Shown: positions 50,501 to 63,600, counted from the first letter of the stretch. The stretch: 64,000 nucleotides of DNA from Pomacea canaliculata (GCF_003073045.1 NC_037592.1:11560007-11624006), one strand, 5' to 3'. Translations and numbers: made by a program. The notes: generated by a model from the letters alone, not told the origin.

Positions 50501-50594
50501 TATTTTTTCCCGCGATGGGTTCTTCTGCAGTAAGGTCTCCAATTAAGGTCGTCAAGAAAAGCACAGCTAGAGCTACATAGCAAGTTGACAACAT
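44588..50594 (-). CDS. Di-N-acetylchitobiase-like (GH18) protein, membrane-anchored, catalytic residues lost; nine exons, two frame changes
   Basis: Minus-strand exons: 50594-50433, 49464-49311, 49004-48788, 48243-48069, 47085-46992, 46476-46341, 46044-45951, 45734-45589, 44748-44588. With one base added in exon 3 (A run near 48877-48884) and one in exon 8 (A run near 45690) the total is 1341 nt, 446 aa. A signal peptide (MLSTCYVALAVLFLTTLIG) leads into CWCEQENGC, matching the CPCPEPELC start of mature CTBS. Other matches to remembered CTBS are TAVWKWDSFSTVITTFS, VVGIPWHGYDYTC and HHLVWFENADTLTIKY. CTBS is a lysosomal exo-hydrolase acting on chitobiose cores of glycoproteins. Here its DGINIDIE motif reads DIIVLDMI, without the catalytic Glu, and MSYD reads MLSPD. 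The last exon adds a transmembrane helix (AGAAIGCLLLGTALGITFTC) and a charged tail ending FHDDPGL, absent from human CTBS. Type I topology and loss of hydrolysis are inferred. Exon 6's acceptor is weak. Confidence 0.85.
49767..49941. mobile_element. MITE, 175 bp, hAT-like ends
   Basis: It begins CAGGGCTTCTGCTTACGC and ends with the inverse (GCCTTAGCAGAAGCCCTG). The repeat ATCCAC stands directly left (49761-49766) and one base right (49943-49948), suggesting an imperfect target duplication. The interior has complementary GGGGTCC/GGACCCC blocks and no ORF. CAG...CTG ends suggest hAT. It lies in intron 1 of the chitobiase-like gene. Confidence 0.65.
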
Positions 50595-50699
50595 GATGAT
50601 CACGACGATGGCGGCTTTCACCAAAGAAATTATCGAAGTATTCGATATTTCATTCACCTGTGTCACGCACGTCTATCGCTGTTTCTCTGTACACAAATT

Positions 50700-52900
50700 G
50701 ATAAACAACACTTGTGTGACAACTTTACCGAGCTGAGGTCGTCAGAGACAGTTAAAGGAGAGTGAGGACAGACAGCGATGACCGTTAGTATTTGTCACTT
50801 CCTCTCTAACCTGTCTGCAGACGAAACTACACACCTTTGCTTGATGACGTCACGCGGTGAACTTACAGGTGAATAATGGAGCGGAAACAGCTACCCGCCG
50901 GCTGAATCGAGAAATGGCCAGCTCGAGTATTTAAACAAACAGAATGGGGGGTAGGCAACTGTTTAGCGATGTCTGCAGTGCGTATATCAAACAATAGCGA
51001 AACGATTGTGTGTGTTCCCAACCCCACCCGAGAGAAAGGGAAACAATCCGGCCGTGACAGGGGGGTTTGCATGTGGACCTCACCTGTTTATGCAACATGG
51101 TAAGAATTAATTTATATGGTGACTATGCCAGTGACGTCACGCCAGCGAGTTTTCTTTTTAAAATGTAATCTTTACAGTTGGAGGTGATTCGGCGCAACTT
51201 GAGGATGGTCCAAGACACCGTAAAACATTTGACAAGGCTAATTTTTTTAAAAAGTGGGTTTATTAAGGTTTTATATATATAGGATAGTTTTGTCGGTTGC
51301 AGGCTATATACGTCAAGGCGTCCAAAACATTCATAATAATCTATATCAATGCGTGATGGGTTCTCCCAAACTTAAAGTTTTTTTTTTCAATATTTCCAAA
51401 TATCTTTAGTTTTATTTACTATATACCCTCGCCATCATCCGGCCGATTGTAGTTTGTGTGATGTACGACATCCACGTTACAAAGACTGTACGTATGTGTG
51501 CGTGTGTATGTGTGAGAGAGAGGCAACAAAACGTTCAGAACCCGCCCATATCTGAAACTTAAGACAGAGAGAAAAGAGAAGAAAGCATTATTTACCTCTA
51601 TGACCGGCACTCCGTAGTTTAGGTGTGAGAGGCGTGTCGGCTGGCAGCATATATCTTACATTTTGCGCACTGTATTCTCTAGCTATAGCTACCTTAATTA
51701 CCTTTTTGCACTAGTTACGCGCAGAAGCACATATAATGCATAGTGATACAGGGGTATGCAGTCGCATCATTAATGATATTATATACAACTATAATTATAC
51801 AACTTTACAGACTGCACAGAGGAGTGCTATAGATACAACTCCTATTAATACACCATCTTAAGTTAATATAGTGTTTTATTTATCCTATAAGCAAGACATA
51901 CACAAATACTACAGCAGCAGGACGGCTTACCCGGCTAACTAGACACTGTGGCCGGACCATCGGCTACCCAGCCTGCATGGGCTTTGGGTGTTTGAACGGC
52001 CCCTATAGGGAAGTGAGACTTTGGGATGGGAAGCGTGTAATTCGATCCTAAATTGACGCGTCCATCGCGCTTTTTTTCTTCAGCCGCTCTCGATTTGGTA
52101 GCCACGTGATCGTGTCGCATCCTTCCACCCGCTGTTACCCCCCCCCTATAGTCATGGGTCCTGAAGCCCTAGATAGCTTCTGATCAACTTTGTGAAGAGG
52201 ATGGAGGTTCCCACTACACGTTTAGCTCTTACTCGTGGGTGTGCTATTTAGTCTAATGCCTCGAGGTGTATCCTTTTTTTCGCCATGTACACACCCACAC
52301 TTAGTTGACATTGGAATCTACAAAACTGTTTTTTTCCCCAAAAAACGTTTTTCAGTACCGTATCGGATGGCTTCTCAGTCTCACGTGTGCACGGGGCGAC
52401 ACAGTTCATTCACTCAATGTATAAATATTAATTTCTCACACGACGAGGATGAACAGGAACATTAATGCGGACTGACATACAGCAGGTATGCGAATTCAAA
52501 ATTTTATTTCCATTATTTACATGTATGTATCAACTATATTCTATCCTTCTCGCGTCTAATATCTATAGCTTACTAATGCATAACACATAATAATAACAAG
52601 TTATACGGATTCACATACCAGCCCTCTTATGGCGCTTTACAAAGAATGACACATACACGGACGCACGCAACATAACATGCAAACATATTGTCTGTAGAAA
52701 ACCTTATGGGATGACAAAAGATATGTAGCCAACAGTTGCTTCCAGCCAGCTCGACTTCATTTGAAAAGCTGTAATCTAGGCTGTAAATGCTCCTAACAAC
52801 ACTACAATTCCAGTCATACTTAACTGATTATAACCAGTCACGGAAGGGAGAGGAGGGTGGTGAGCGGGTGAGTAGTGTGAGCCGCCATATAGCGGGACCA
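50700..52900. other. Spacer with promoter side of the chitobiase-like gene and a repeat tail
   Basis: The first few hundred bases above 50594 should contain the chitobiase-like promoter; no motif is clear. A sequence at 52560-52690 (ACATAATAATAACAAG ... TATGGCGCTTTACAAAGAAT) resembles the antisense retroposon tail near 37740. No gene recognised. Confidence 0.35.
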
Positions 52901-53084
52901 GATAAATCACCTTGCGGGAAAGTGGCTCTTCTCCCGTACTCGGGGTGGATATAGTCACTGGCAGCTTTAGGCCTTTTGGAGAAGGAAAGAGGAAAAACCA
53001 TATGTCACCTTGCAGCAACCGAATAGGACCTATCACAGTGTCACGTCACGGGAAGTCAGGTGCAACAGTGCAAACACTGATTTC

Positions 53085-53255
53085 GGCCTGGATCAGTTTC
53101 TGGAGACCAAAGCAGACTTGGAAAAGAATAGAAGAGAGTGAGGCAAAGGATCGGAACCACCTGGGTCAAACTGAGGGATACTCCCCCAAACGGGGTCCGC
53201 TGGCGATGTGTTAATCGGCCCTATGCTTCTCGAGGAGTAACAAGGAGTAAACCAC
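53085..53255 (+). mobile_element. LINE-like 3' terminus, copy 1
   Basis: The stretch from ACTTGGAAAAGAATAGAAGA through GAGTGAGGCAAAGGA, GGGTCCGCTGGCGATGTGTT and CCCTATGCTTCTCGAGGAGT to CAAGGAGTAAAC matches 60948-61085 block by block. The frame WKRIEESEAKDRN fits the last residues of a LINE ORF2. Upstream similarity was not traced. Confidence 0.55.
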
Positions 53256-53259
53256 GGAG

Positions 53260-54540
53260 TTATATATATATATCCTTGAAATAATTAACTAAACTAAACA
53301 GTTTCGGGCCTGCATCACCTGCTCCGTTGTCATCTGTCTAGCGCGATCAAGTACAAGGGTGGAAGGGGATGCAGGGATGAGGGGACAATTTAATTTATAG
53401 TTTTATAAAGCACTGCTAATACATTACAGATGTTCGAACAGAAGGTCCCACTACAATTGATACCTTTACGCGAATACTAAAAATGAACTGCATGCATGAA
53501 AACTGGCCATGAAAAGTGGCTGACGGTTCACGAAAAGTCAGGTGAAATGACTGAAGACATCAGTTCTTTTCATAAACTGACAGTCTGACCACGAACTAAT
53601 ATCCCTATACACGTCCTTGGTCTGACAGGCATAATCTCTGGAAAGCGACAGAAAAAAAAAAATGTTTATGGAACGCTTACAGTTTACGTTGAGACAAATG
53701 TTTTGTACATTATATTCAGCTAAGCTTATCATGTAGGTGTACCGTGTAAACTTTTAATATTTGCAAGAACGTCAACTGAGTTTCATGCATACAGGTTATG
53801 GAATTAATTACTTGAATGGTAAGGTGTTGTATATATAAATATGCATGTGTGTGATAGTAAAGTTTCACCACAGGCAGATGTGCCAGCACCGGGGTCAGAT
53901 TTGTCAACTCCACAGTTTGTGTCGCTCCCGAAACTTCTGGTCACGTTATCTCACCCTCAGCAAATCCTCAACTCTGTCAAACACTGCATGTTGGCGGATA
54001 AATCAAAGCTCATTGGGGAGACAATTGAATTAAGTTATATCCAAAATAGCCTCTGCACATACGCTTAGACTGGAGACATATATTCGGCAGTCGCTGTCCA
54101 TGGATGTGTATAATACGTTCGAGCTCTGCTTCCTTCTCCAGCCCATTTCCGATGGCCTGCCTCCTCCTCTCAGCACAACGGCGTCGGTATCTGCCTTCCG
54201 ATCTGGACCTAAAATATATCTCTTTGGCAAGCATCTATTTTAACCAGTCCATCCTGTTGTCCTTTCTCCTTTTAGTGCATCAAGCTCATCATGTCTGTGT
54301 GTGTGGGTGGATGGGTGGGACTGCGCTGTACAAATCCTAATATCACTATTTCATTATCATAGTTGCGACTAACGCATGAATTAGCGTTGTTGGTTGTGAT
54401 TTTTTTTACGATTTTCGTCGATTGATAGGAAATCCAATAAATGAAAAAATCAAACCAATTTCGACCAAATGATGCGGGTGGTACACCTCAAGATCGCCGC
54501 TCAGGAGCAACTTTGAAAGAGTGTAACCTCTGACCTACAT
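53260..54540. other. Spacer before the KIFC1 promoter
   Basis: No exon recognised. Overlapping ORFs on both strands at 53841-54234 contain pyrimidine-rich DNA but no family signature. A short TA repeat is at 53262-53272. Confidence 0.3.
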
Positions 54541-54640
54541 AGGAACCAATCGTCGTACGACGTTTTCGCGGTGATTGACCAATCGCTGAACAGCGAAGCG
54601 AGTTTGAGGCGATCGCGCAAGAAATTTAAACAAGAATGGT
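54540..54640 (+). promoter_or_regulatory. KIFC1 promoter with two CCAAT boxes and a CHR-like site
   Basis: CCAAT boxes stand at 54546-54550 and 54579-54583, 33 bp apart in the same orientation. GCGCAAGAAATTTAAA at about 54615-54630 resembles a CDE/CHR pair, TTTAAA being a known CHR variant. The start codon is at 54686. Paired NF-Y sites about three helical turns apart upstream of a CHR are the hallmark of G2/M genes controlled by DREAM and B-MYB-MuvB, which suits a mitotic kinesin. Function is inferred. Confidence 0.5.
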
Positions 54641-54685
54641 GAACAGTGTATGACGAGATAATTCCACACTACACAAGCTCTAACA

Positions 54686-57600
54686 ATGGAAGCAAAGGTG
54701 AGATCGCCGTTTTTGACCATGTAAAATATTGCTTGTATGGTAATCAAGAGCAAAGCCTGCTCGGTAAAGTACATTTTAAGAAGCAATGCTACTCTATTCG
54801 CCCTACAGTGCTTTTCGCCATTTCATTGATTAAAAATAAGTGTGTCTGTCTTTCCAACAAATGATTCTCTTGCTAATACAGCGTGAATGTGATTTAAATA
54901 TACAGATGTACAGTCATATGTGTAGTTGGTTTGTATTTTATCGCGTTTATGGAGGTGGTGTAATATTTTTATGAAGCGAGTAAGACTTTGCCTGAGGGCG
55001 AGGATTATGGGTAAGGAAGGATGTGATGCCAAGATGTGGATATAATTATACAAGTTCGTGGTGAGACTGATCATGAATCTGTAACCCTTTATACGTCCGT
55101 GATGAGCATCAAATTAAATGTAGGAAAAGACTTACTACTCTAATACTTATTGACACAGGTTATTATGGATACCACAAATACACAACGACACCGGAATAAA
55201 CAATCTATACAACCTTTACCTTCATCCGAACTCAAATCCAACCCATTCGCAGTGAGTGTGTGTGTGTAAAAGGTATCATGACGTCCAAAAGTTGTACCCA
55301 GATCTGTTGCTTCTAGAACAACCTTATCATTGGTATGTGTACTGATGTTTATTGTTTGTGCCATTTGCTACAGTACTTTCAAACTTTATTTCAGGAGATG
55401 ACCAGTGATAGAGAGGTAAGGAACTTTTTACACCATACATTTATAAATTATATATGTATACATATTGCTTGCCACTGTTACCAACCTTGAATGTAGTATT
55501 GGCTTTAGGCACTACAAGCACCAGCCACCAGCCAACCACTTTTATTTTATAATACCAGTTATATCCAACACTGATATATACAGGCAGAGAGAGATCATAT
55601 TGTTTAGACTGAGTGAAGAATGTATATACCAACCAAGTGCATTCATGTTCTAAGAGTCACAGATTTCACCTTCTGTGAAGGCTTTAGTCTTATGAATAGA
55701 TGGGAGTTATTGTTTCAAAGCTTGAGAAAGAATCTTTACTTAGATAAATTAAAAACAACAGTGCCGTGTTAGCTGCGCATTTAAAGTAGAACTAAAAGTA
55801 CCTTATTTGGAGATCTGTTTTGTCCCTCAAAGCGAAAACCTTTGGCAACAAAGAATGGATTAAGCAGACTTCCTATGCCAGGGAGTCGTCTAAAGCCCCC
55901 TCAAACTATCAAAAGAGCACGTAGCCCCAGCGATGAAGAGGTAAACATTTTGTTGCTTCTTATGATATCAGGTTGTAAAAATTGTTGATATTTTGGTGTC
56001 CTTTTTATATGGGTGGTAGCCCAGAATTGCATGGTCTTCATAACGAAGTCTGATTCATTTTGCATTCTCATTGACTTTATTGAGATTAATTTGTAATTCT
56101 TATGTGTAGCAATAAAGACATTTATATCCTTTTTTATTTAAAATTATTTATGAATCAGTTCATATTTCTAGGATTAATTTCTGCTTCTGTGTCCAGCTTC
56201 CAGTTAAAAAGTCTAAACTGGAGCCAGCGGAGGTTTCCAACACAGAAAACCTCTCTGCCAACAATGTCTTCTCAGCAAGATCCTCTTCATCTAGCGTATC
56301 AGATGTACAACCAGTCAAGCTAAAACCAGGCCATCCTGTTCCTGTTAGACCATCTGCTCGAGTCAATGTCAGCCTTGCAAGCACAAGATCCGCTCTGCCC
56401 AGCAAGAAGACTGGTAATGTACATATTTCTTTTCTCAAAGACTTATATTTTTTTGTATGATATACCTCTTTCTTCACTTAATATGTGGAATCATTTGGCA
56501 ATTTTCTCATTTACATTTTTGTTTCTACTGTTCTTCCAACAATACTATATCATTTGTATTTATCAAATCTGTGGCAGTGGGGTCTTTTGCTTCAAGACAT
56601 CCCACTTCTTCCTCAGCAAAACCAGTGGGTTCAAAAGCACCTGCCAAGACATCTCACAAAGGTACAGATGCATGATTTTTCCAAGTACACACACAAAAAA
56701 AGCAGACAATGTTGACAGTTTATGAAAATATAGTGGCAGAGCATTTCAAATGCATGTGCAGTTTACTGTCAGTAATTATTTATCATAGAAATAATGTTGA
56801 ATGTTATATTATTAATATTTTATATATATATATATATATATATGTTTATGGGGCAGTCAAATGAAACACTACTATGTTTCATTTGACTGCCCCTCATAGA
56901 TACATGTAAAGTGGTAGCATACATATTTTAATATAATCTATTAGCCCACTTTACAACTCTAATTTAGGTCCCATCAATGGTGGATTAGGTGCTAATGCTG
57001 GGAAAACTGGCTCCAACTCTTCATCAGGTAAATATTGACATGAGGAAGATTTGTGTTTTTATCTATGTTTTTACTTTTAATGAAAAATGTAGAAAGTTTT
57101 AAAAACCGTCACAGAAGGTAGTCAGAGGGCAAAGAAGTAGCTGTTTTTGGCAGATAGGTCTCTTGTTTGTTGCATATTTTCTCTAAAGGTATGGTGCCAT
57201 AGGCAAAAATGTAGTACAGACTATTTCTTTTATGGTACACCATAAATTTTATCAGCTGTATTTATATATTATTCACAATACGTAAGCAAATGCGTCAAAG
57301 ATGAAGTACATCATAGGAATCAAAATGGACCACAACTTAGCTCGTCTCTTCACAGGTGGATAGTGCACACTTTTTAGAGGGAAAAACCCTCCATTCCCAA
57401 GTGTCTGTCTTTTCACTTTTGATCACTTACTCTTCCTTCACTTTCTCCCTTCTTCATGCAGTACCCTTTAAAGTTGCAGTGTCCAAATCTGCTCATGAGT
57501 TATGGTAAAGTTTGCTCAGCATGAATTTTGGTGAAATTTGCTCAGCTAAGTAGAAGGTACCCTTAGTGCTGAAAGTAACACAACAGGGGAAGTAAATTTG

Positions 57601-60600
57601 CTCTAGACCAACATACAGCCTAACATTTAGTGATGATCAGACAAATTGTGTGATTTTAAAGTTATTCAACTACTGCAAACAAGCATTGTTGCATTGCTTT
57701 ATTGATAAGATTTGAGTGAGTGCTGCTTTGCTCAATTTCATTCTCCTATGGCAGGGGTGGGAAAGAAGCGGCCAGCATGGGACTTAAAGGGTCGACTGCA
57801 AGACATGGAATCTGTGCTGAGCCAACGAGAAGCCAGTGCAAGCAGTCTGCAATCTCAGCTGGAGTCATATAACCAGCGTATTGCTCATCTTGAGCAGCAG
57901 AAGGAACAGTTGTCTGGAGATGTTGCTCGCCGTGATGAGCTGTCACAGGTAGTTAGCCGGGAGAATGCAGAGCTACAAAGACAACTAAGGTATGTTCAGG
58001 GTGATGTTGAGCTCCTGAGAAACAGCTGATTGTTTAAATTGTTCATGAGAAAAGTTCTGATCATCAAATAAGTTGCCTTTATCTTATCTTCTGTTTAGTA
58101 ACAAGGTAGTACAAGTTTATGATTAAAAAAAATTGTCTTTGCTGGCAGGGACTGCCAGGAGGAGATGGCTACAGCATGCAGGAAACTTCAGCGGGAAATT
58201 GAGGATTTGACATTCAGTAAATCATGTCTTGAGCGACAGTATGCTACCCTTGAGGGAGAACTCAATGTGGCTAGGACAGAAGTATCAAGACTCAAGTTAT
58301 CTATAGCACAGCTTACCTCTTCACAAGCGTTGGTCAATGCGGAGTTGGAAACTACCAAGGTAGCCATTAAAAAACCTTCCTGTGCACCTACAAAATGTAA
58401 TCCTTCAGGCTTTCCTTATTTTCTTAATTCTCTACAATAAATGCAAAATAGTGTCTCAGTATTCATCCTTTGAGACCTCTTCAGCCTTTAGTATGTTAGC
58501 ACATTTTTTTTCTTTGTATTTTTCATTCAGCTATCCCTTGACCAAGCATTCAGAGACATTCATGCCCGTGATGAGGAGATCCGACAGCTAAGGTTGGAAC
58601 TAGCTGGACGTGATGCCACCATTGATGAGAACAACCAAAAAATTAGGGAGCATGAGACCATGAGACGCAAACTACACAACACCATTCAGGAACTTAAGGT
58701 TTTAACAATTCTTGTTTATTTAATTTACAGTTTATTTAATGCTAACTTCACTTATTAAGTTTATGTGAGATTCATTTCTTGCTGCAGCCATTTCAGCTTG
58801 AATAAACGAGACTGTTCATGGTTCAACAAATAAATGCATTGGATACTCTGAAAAAAGTGGGTAAAAAAGTTTTAGAGCATCTGTTTTCTGTTGGTAATCC
58901 AGCTAAAGCGAAAGTGGATAGTTGAGTGGTTAGAGCACCAGGATCCAGTGTTGGATGCCTACTTGAACTAGTTGATTAGATACCCTTCTGGCCTAGTCTA
59001 CTTTACCCAGTTGATTCTGCTGCTGAATTGGTACTAGACCTAGAGAGTCAGACAGGGAGAAGAGATGGAAACTACCCTTGTAAAAAATTAGTCCCGAGAT
59101 AAGTGCCATTTCTCCCTGTTGTAGGAGTGCCTGGGTCTTTTTTAAACCAGAAAAAAAAAGGTGTAAACACTTGGAAAGGAGTTGATAGAAGAGTAGGACA
59201 TTGTACAGTTTCAGAAAATTGTAAAGTAGCTGGCTTAATTTGGATTTGATCACTTAGGATTGTCACTAGGCTCTTATAACTAAGTTTCTGAGGGAAGTGT
59301 ACTACCTTTCAGGGCAATATTCGAGTGTTTTGCCGAGTCCGCCCACTTCTTGGTGAAGAGAGTCTTTGTACAGACGGTGTCATTCATCACATGAGCTTTC
59401 CTGATCCTGAAGGTCGTGTGCTGGAGTTGGATAGGATGGCAGAGATGTCAATGAATGAGGTCTGTGTTTTAACATTTTAACAGATTCATTTCTTCCCTCT
59501 TCTCTAATAATAGACTTGAGACCACACTACAAGTTACATAGCTGTTGCATTGTTACCAGAAGGCAAAGGCATTGCCTTAGCCCATTAATTTTTGTGTTTG
59601 TTGGTGTAGAAGATTAGATAACCGTCCTAGTTGGTCTTCCCTTATTACCTTCTTAGTCTGAAGGTTCTTGATTCTTTATTTGTTTATAAGAGCTGCGTTC
59701 ATGCTGTCAGTTTTTAGTGTAATTCTAAAAATAATAAGGAATGCAGTACTAGTATGGCAATGTTAGGGTCATATAATTTTGTAAAAAAAATTTATGAAGG
59801 GCTGTTTTTTAAAGTGATTTGCTTACATTTTTGTGTTGTCAGCATGTTTAAACTAGCGTTTAATTCTTTTAATTTTTGAAGAGCACGTTGTTAGCAAGTC
59901 GCCGTGGAAACAATAAATATGAATTCTGCTTTGACCGAGTCTTTCAACCTGAATCGTCACAGGCAGAAGTGTTTGAAGAAATATCTCAACTAGTCCAGGT
60001 TGGTTGCAGTGTTAGTTCTTGCTCTTTTCACATACTTATTTAGTGCAACAAAATTTTGGACTTAAAAAAATTGATGAGAGAATGATTTTTATGCATGAGG
60101 AATACTGAGCTTTTATTTGAAAGCATAAAAATAGCCATGACCATTTCAGCTAGATGGACATAGTGTAGTGATGCTATTTATCAATAGGTCATACATAATC
60201 AATAAGGATGCTTTCATAGTGCAGAATCCCAGCATAGAATCAGGCTCACCACTTTTTACATAACCAGGCTATGCATATGAAATAAAATTTCCTAGATGAA
60301 AAATATTCTCAGCTTAACACACACACGGTGCACACATCTGAACCATAGTCAACACAAGACTGCAAAAAGATATTCCCAAGATAAGAAAGTTTTTAATACC
60401 CTCTTGAATCAGAACGGGCTAAATGAATCGAACTGAAAATGGCCTGAAGTCATAGTTTGAGTCCAGCAAGGCAGCCAATCACTTGCCAGATCATTAGGTG
60501 CAAATTTATGGCAGGTGTAGGATAATGTTGGTGGCACACCAAGGTGCATGTCACCACAACAGTGAGAATCAGGTGTCATAGATGGATATCTTGGCTCCAA

Positions 60601-63600
60601 ACATACCTGGATATGACACCTGTTTACCAACAGTTTTCTCCCAGTGCTGAGGTTTCATTCAGCATGTGTTGTGCTGCAAGGTACATTTTATGCCTATCCT
60701 TAAACAAAAGATGTGTGCCGATGTGTGTGTGTAAAGCACTCGGAGCCCAGCACTATACAGATTCACTTTATTATAATTATTATGTGGTCTGCTGAGGAAT
60801 GACATGGCCATAAATGAAGCAAAGACGTCCCAGGCAGCTTGTAATCAAACTAGGCTTTAACAGGCCGGAAGTGTGTGGCATCGTGTTTGTAAGTCAGTAT
60901 CATGAATTAGCAGGCTGTTTCCGCATTTTTATTGCATTATTTGTTTTACTTGGAAAAGAACAGAGAGTGAGGCAAAGGACACCGGAACCATGTGGGCCCA
61001 ACTGAGGGGGGCTGCCCAAAACTGGGTCTGCTGGCGAGGTGTTGTTGCGGCCCTATGCTCCTTGAGGAGTACCAAGTAATAAACACAACAAACATTTGTA
61101 TCATATGATGACAAAAAAATTTCCTGGCTTTTCCTAACCCTGGCTTTGTTGCTGTCCTTTGCAGAGTGCCCTGGATGGTTATAATGTGTGCATTTTTGCC
61201 TATGGTCAAACGGGGTCAGGCAAAACATATACCATGGAGGGAGGGAGGGATGATGCTACCGTGGGAATGATTCCTCGTGCTGTCAGTCAGATTTTCAAAT
61301 CAGCGGCTGAACTTGAAGACAGAGGTTGGAAGGTTAGTGTTTTCTTCAACATATTTCAATATCTTGTATAGTAATTATGTCAATCAAAATCAAATTTCCA
61401 TTTGCACTGTCAACATGGTAACTGAGTACGCTGAAGATTTAAATGTGCAGTCAACTCTTCAATTACTCCAATAGCATGCATTTAAGAAAACATTCCTAAA
61501 ACGAACTCCTGCAATTCGTAGATTCAAATATCTTCCCCAAAGGCCATATTTAAATTATCTTGTTAAATAATAAGAGAACGCTTTCTTTCATACCATAAGC
61601 TAAGGTGGTCCAGATGATAAATGAATATTGCAATCAGAGACAGATGCTCTATACCATAAGTTTTTAAAGACCTCAGTTTGACATGGTGCCGATAGCAGAT
61701 TACTGGTCGTTGCTTGCACTTAACTTATAAGTCATCAGGGTTGTGTTGTATCTTATGAAGGAAATTGCAGCAAAGAATAATCATCCCATTTTTATTTTTA
61801 AGCATGCAGGTTTGAGTTCACATTATTTTATTCCAGACATTAACTAACCATTTTTGTCTGGAAAATTTTTCTCTGAAATCCCATTCCTTAAGTGTAAATT
61901 ATTCACAAGTTCACTGTCAAACATGCAAGTTGAGTATATTCTGCTTTAATGGCAAATATTTGTTCCCCTGGTCTTTCATCAGTACAAGTTTCAGGCATCA
62001 TTTGTGGAAATCTACAATGAGACCCTCCGAGACCTTCTCGGCAACCATAAAGAAGATACAAAGCTTGAAATTAAACTAACTGGCAAGGATAATGCTGTCA
62101 CAGTCACAAACCTAACTACAGTCACAGTCAGCTCTGAAGACCAGGTGGGTCTTTGACCTCATCATTTCTTCAGGACTAAATTGTGTTAACACTGTATGTT
62201 ACATAATTGTCCTTGTATTTGTGTATTAATTAGGAAACTAAGTTTTGTTCATTAATAAAGTTAAGATATCAGTCCAAGGCAAGTGTAACTTACAGCTAAA
62301 CGTTTTAGTCACCCTTTTGTAAGGGGAGTATAGGACTGTATGTCAAAAAACCTAAATAGAACATGTAATTATGTAACCTGCCACAGATTCACAGACTTCT
62401 ACATAAAGCCAGTCTCCAACGATCAGTAGCAGAGACAAAATGCAACGAGAGATCATCACGCAGTCATTCTGTCTTCCAGCTAAATCTGGCAGGCAGCAAC
62501 TCCATCACCATGGAGTCCTGTCAGGGTATGTTGATTTCTGGCATTTTAAGGTAACTAAGACATTTGTGTGGGTAGTAGGGATAGTGTTCAATTAGTGATG
62601 TGCTGCTATGTAATCTGCCAGTAAAATGTTGACAAGGAAATAGTTTATGTTTACTATGTGATCTTGATGTCTCCAGGCACCTTGAACCTAGTTGACCTTG
62701 CCGGAAGTGAGCGTCTGAAAGACTCTGGTTCCGAGGGCCAGCGATTGAAAGAGACACAAGCCATTAATAAAAGTTTAAGCTGTCTGGGAAATGTTATCAT
62801 GGCACTAGGCAACAAGGTAAGAAGCACAGAATAATTTAGGGCAGATTTATTTGATTCAACTGAAACCATGTAACCACTGCCTGCTGTGTAATTAGTTGTC
62901 TTTGAATGTGCAATACTAGTACATAACTGCCACAAGATTTGTTTGTGACGATTGCGTGATATATATGGATTAGCAAGCAAAAAATTAAAGATATGCTTTT
63001 ATCAAAGAAGAAAATATTTAATATCTTTAATTTTTGCTTGTTCGCACATATAATTCCAGTTCGTACGTATATTTATACTCCACTGTCCTTTGGAAAGCTA
63101 TATTCCCACCAATTTGATTTACACAAGTTTGTTAGGTTTTCAACAAACATACCCTGACGGTTCAAAAAATCCTGAAAAAGGAACTGTGGCAGCCGCCGCA
63201 GTCCCCATGAACACCTCTGACCTTGAAGGGCCATAGTTCTATCTTCTCGGTGGAGTTAAAAGCCCTTGGATCACCCACTATTAATGCTTTTTTTTAAAAT
63301 AAACTTTTCCATTCATTACAGACAGAAAATATTGACACTTTCATTTGGGTCCCTATTTTCTACAATCACACAATAGGGGCTTCAAACTTGTTCACATGCA
63401 CTTTTGGCAGATTTATTTTTGCTTAGGTTTATGCATAAAAGGAATTCAGAATGTAGATGTGCTTCTTGTGAATTTCTGAGTCAGCAAGGATTCATTAGCT
63501 GTGATGATGTGTTGATCCTTTTCTTCTTTTTTTTCTCTTTCTAGGACAGCTATATCCCTTATAGGAACAGCAAACTGACCTATTTGCTGCAGAACTCCCT

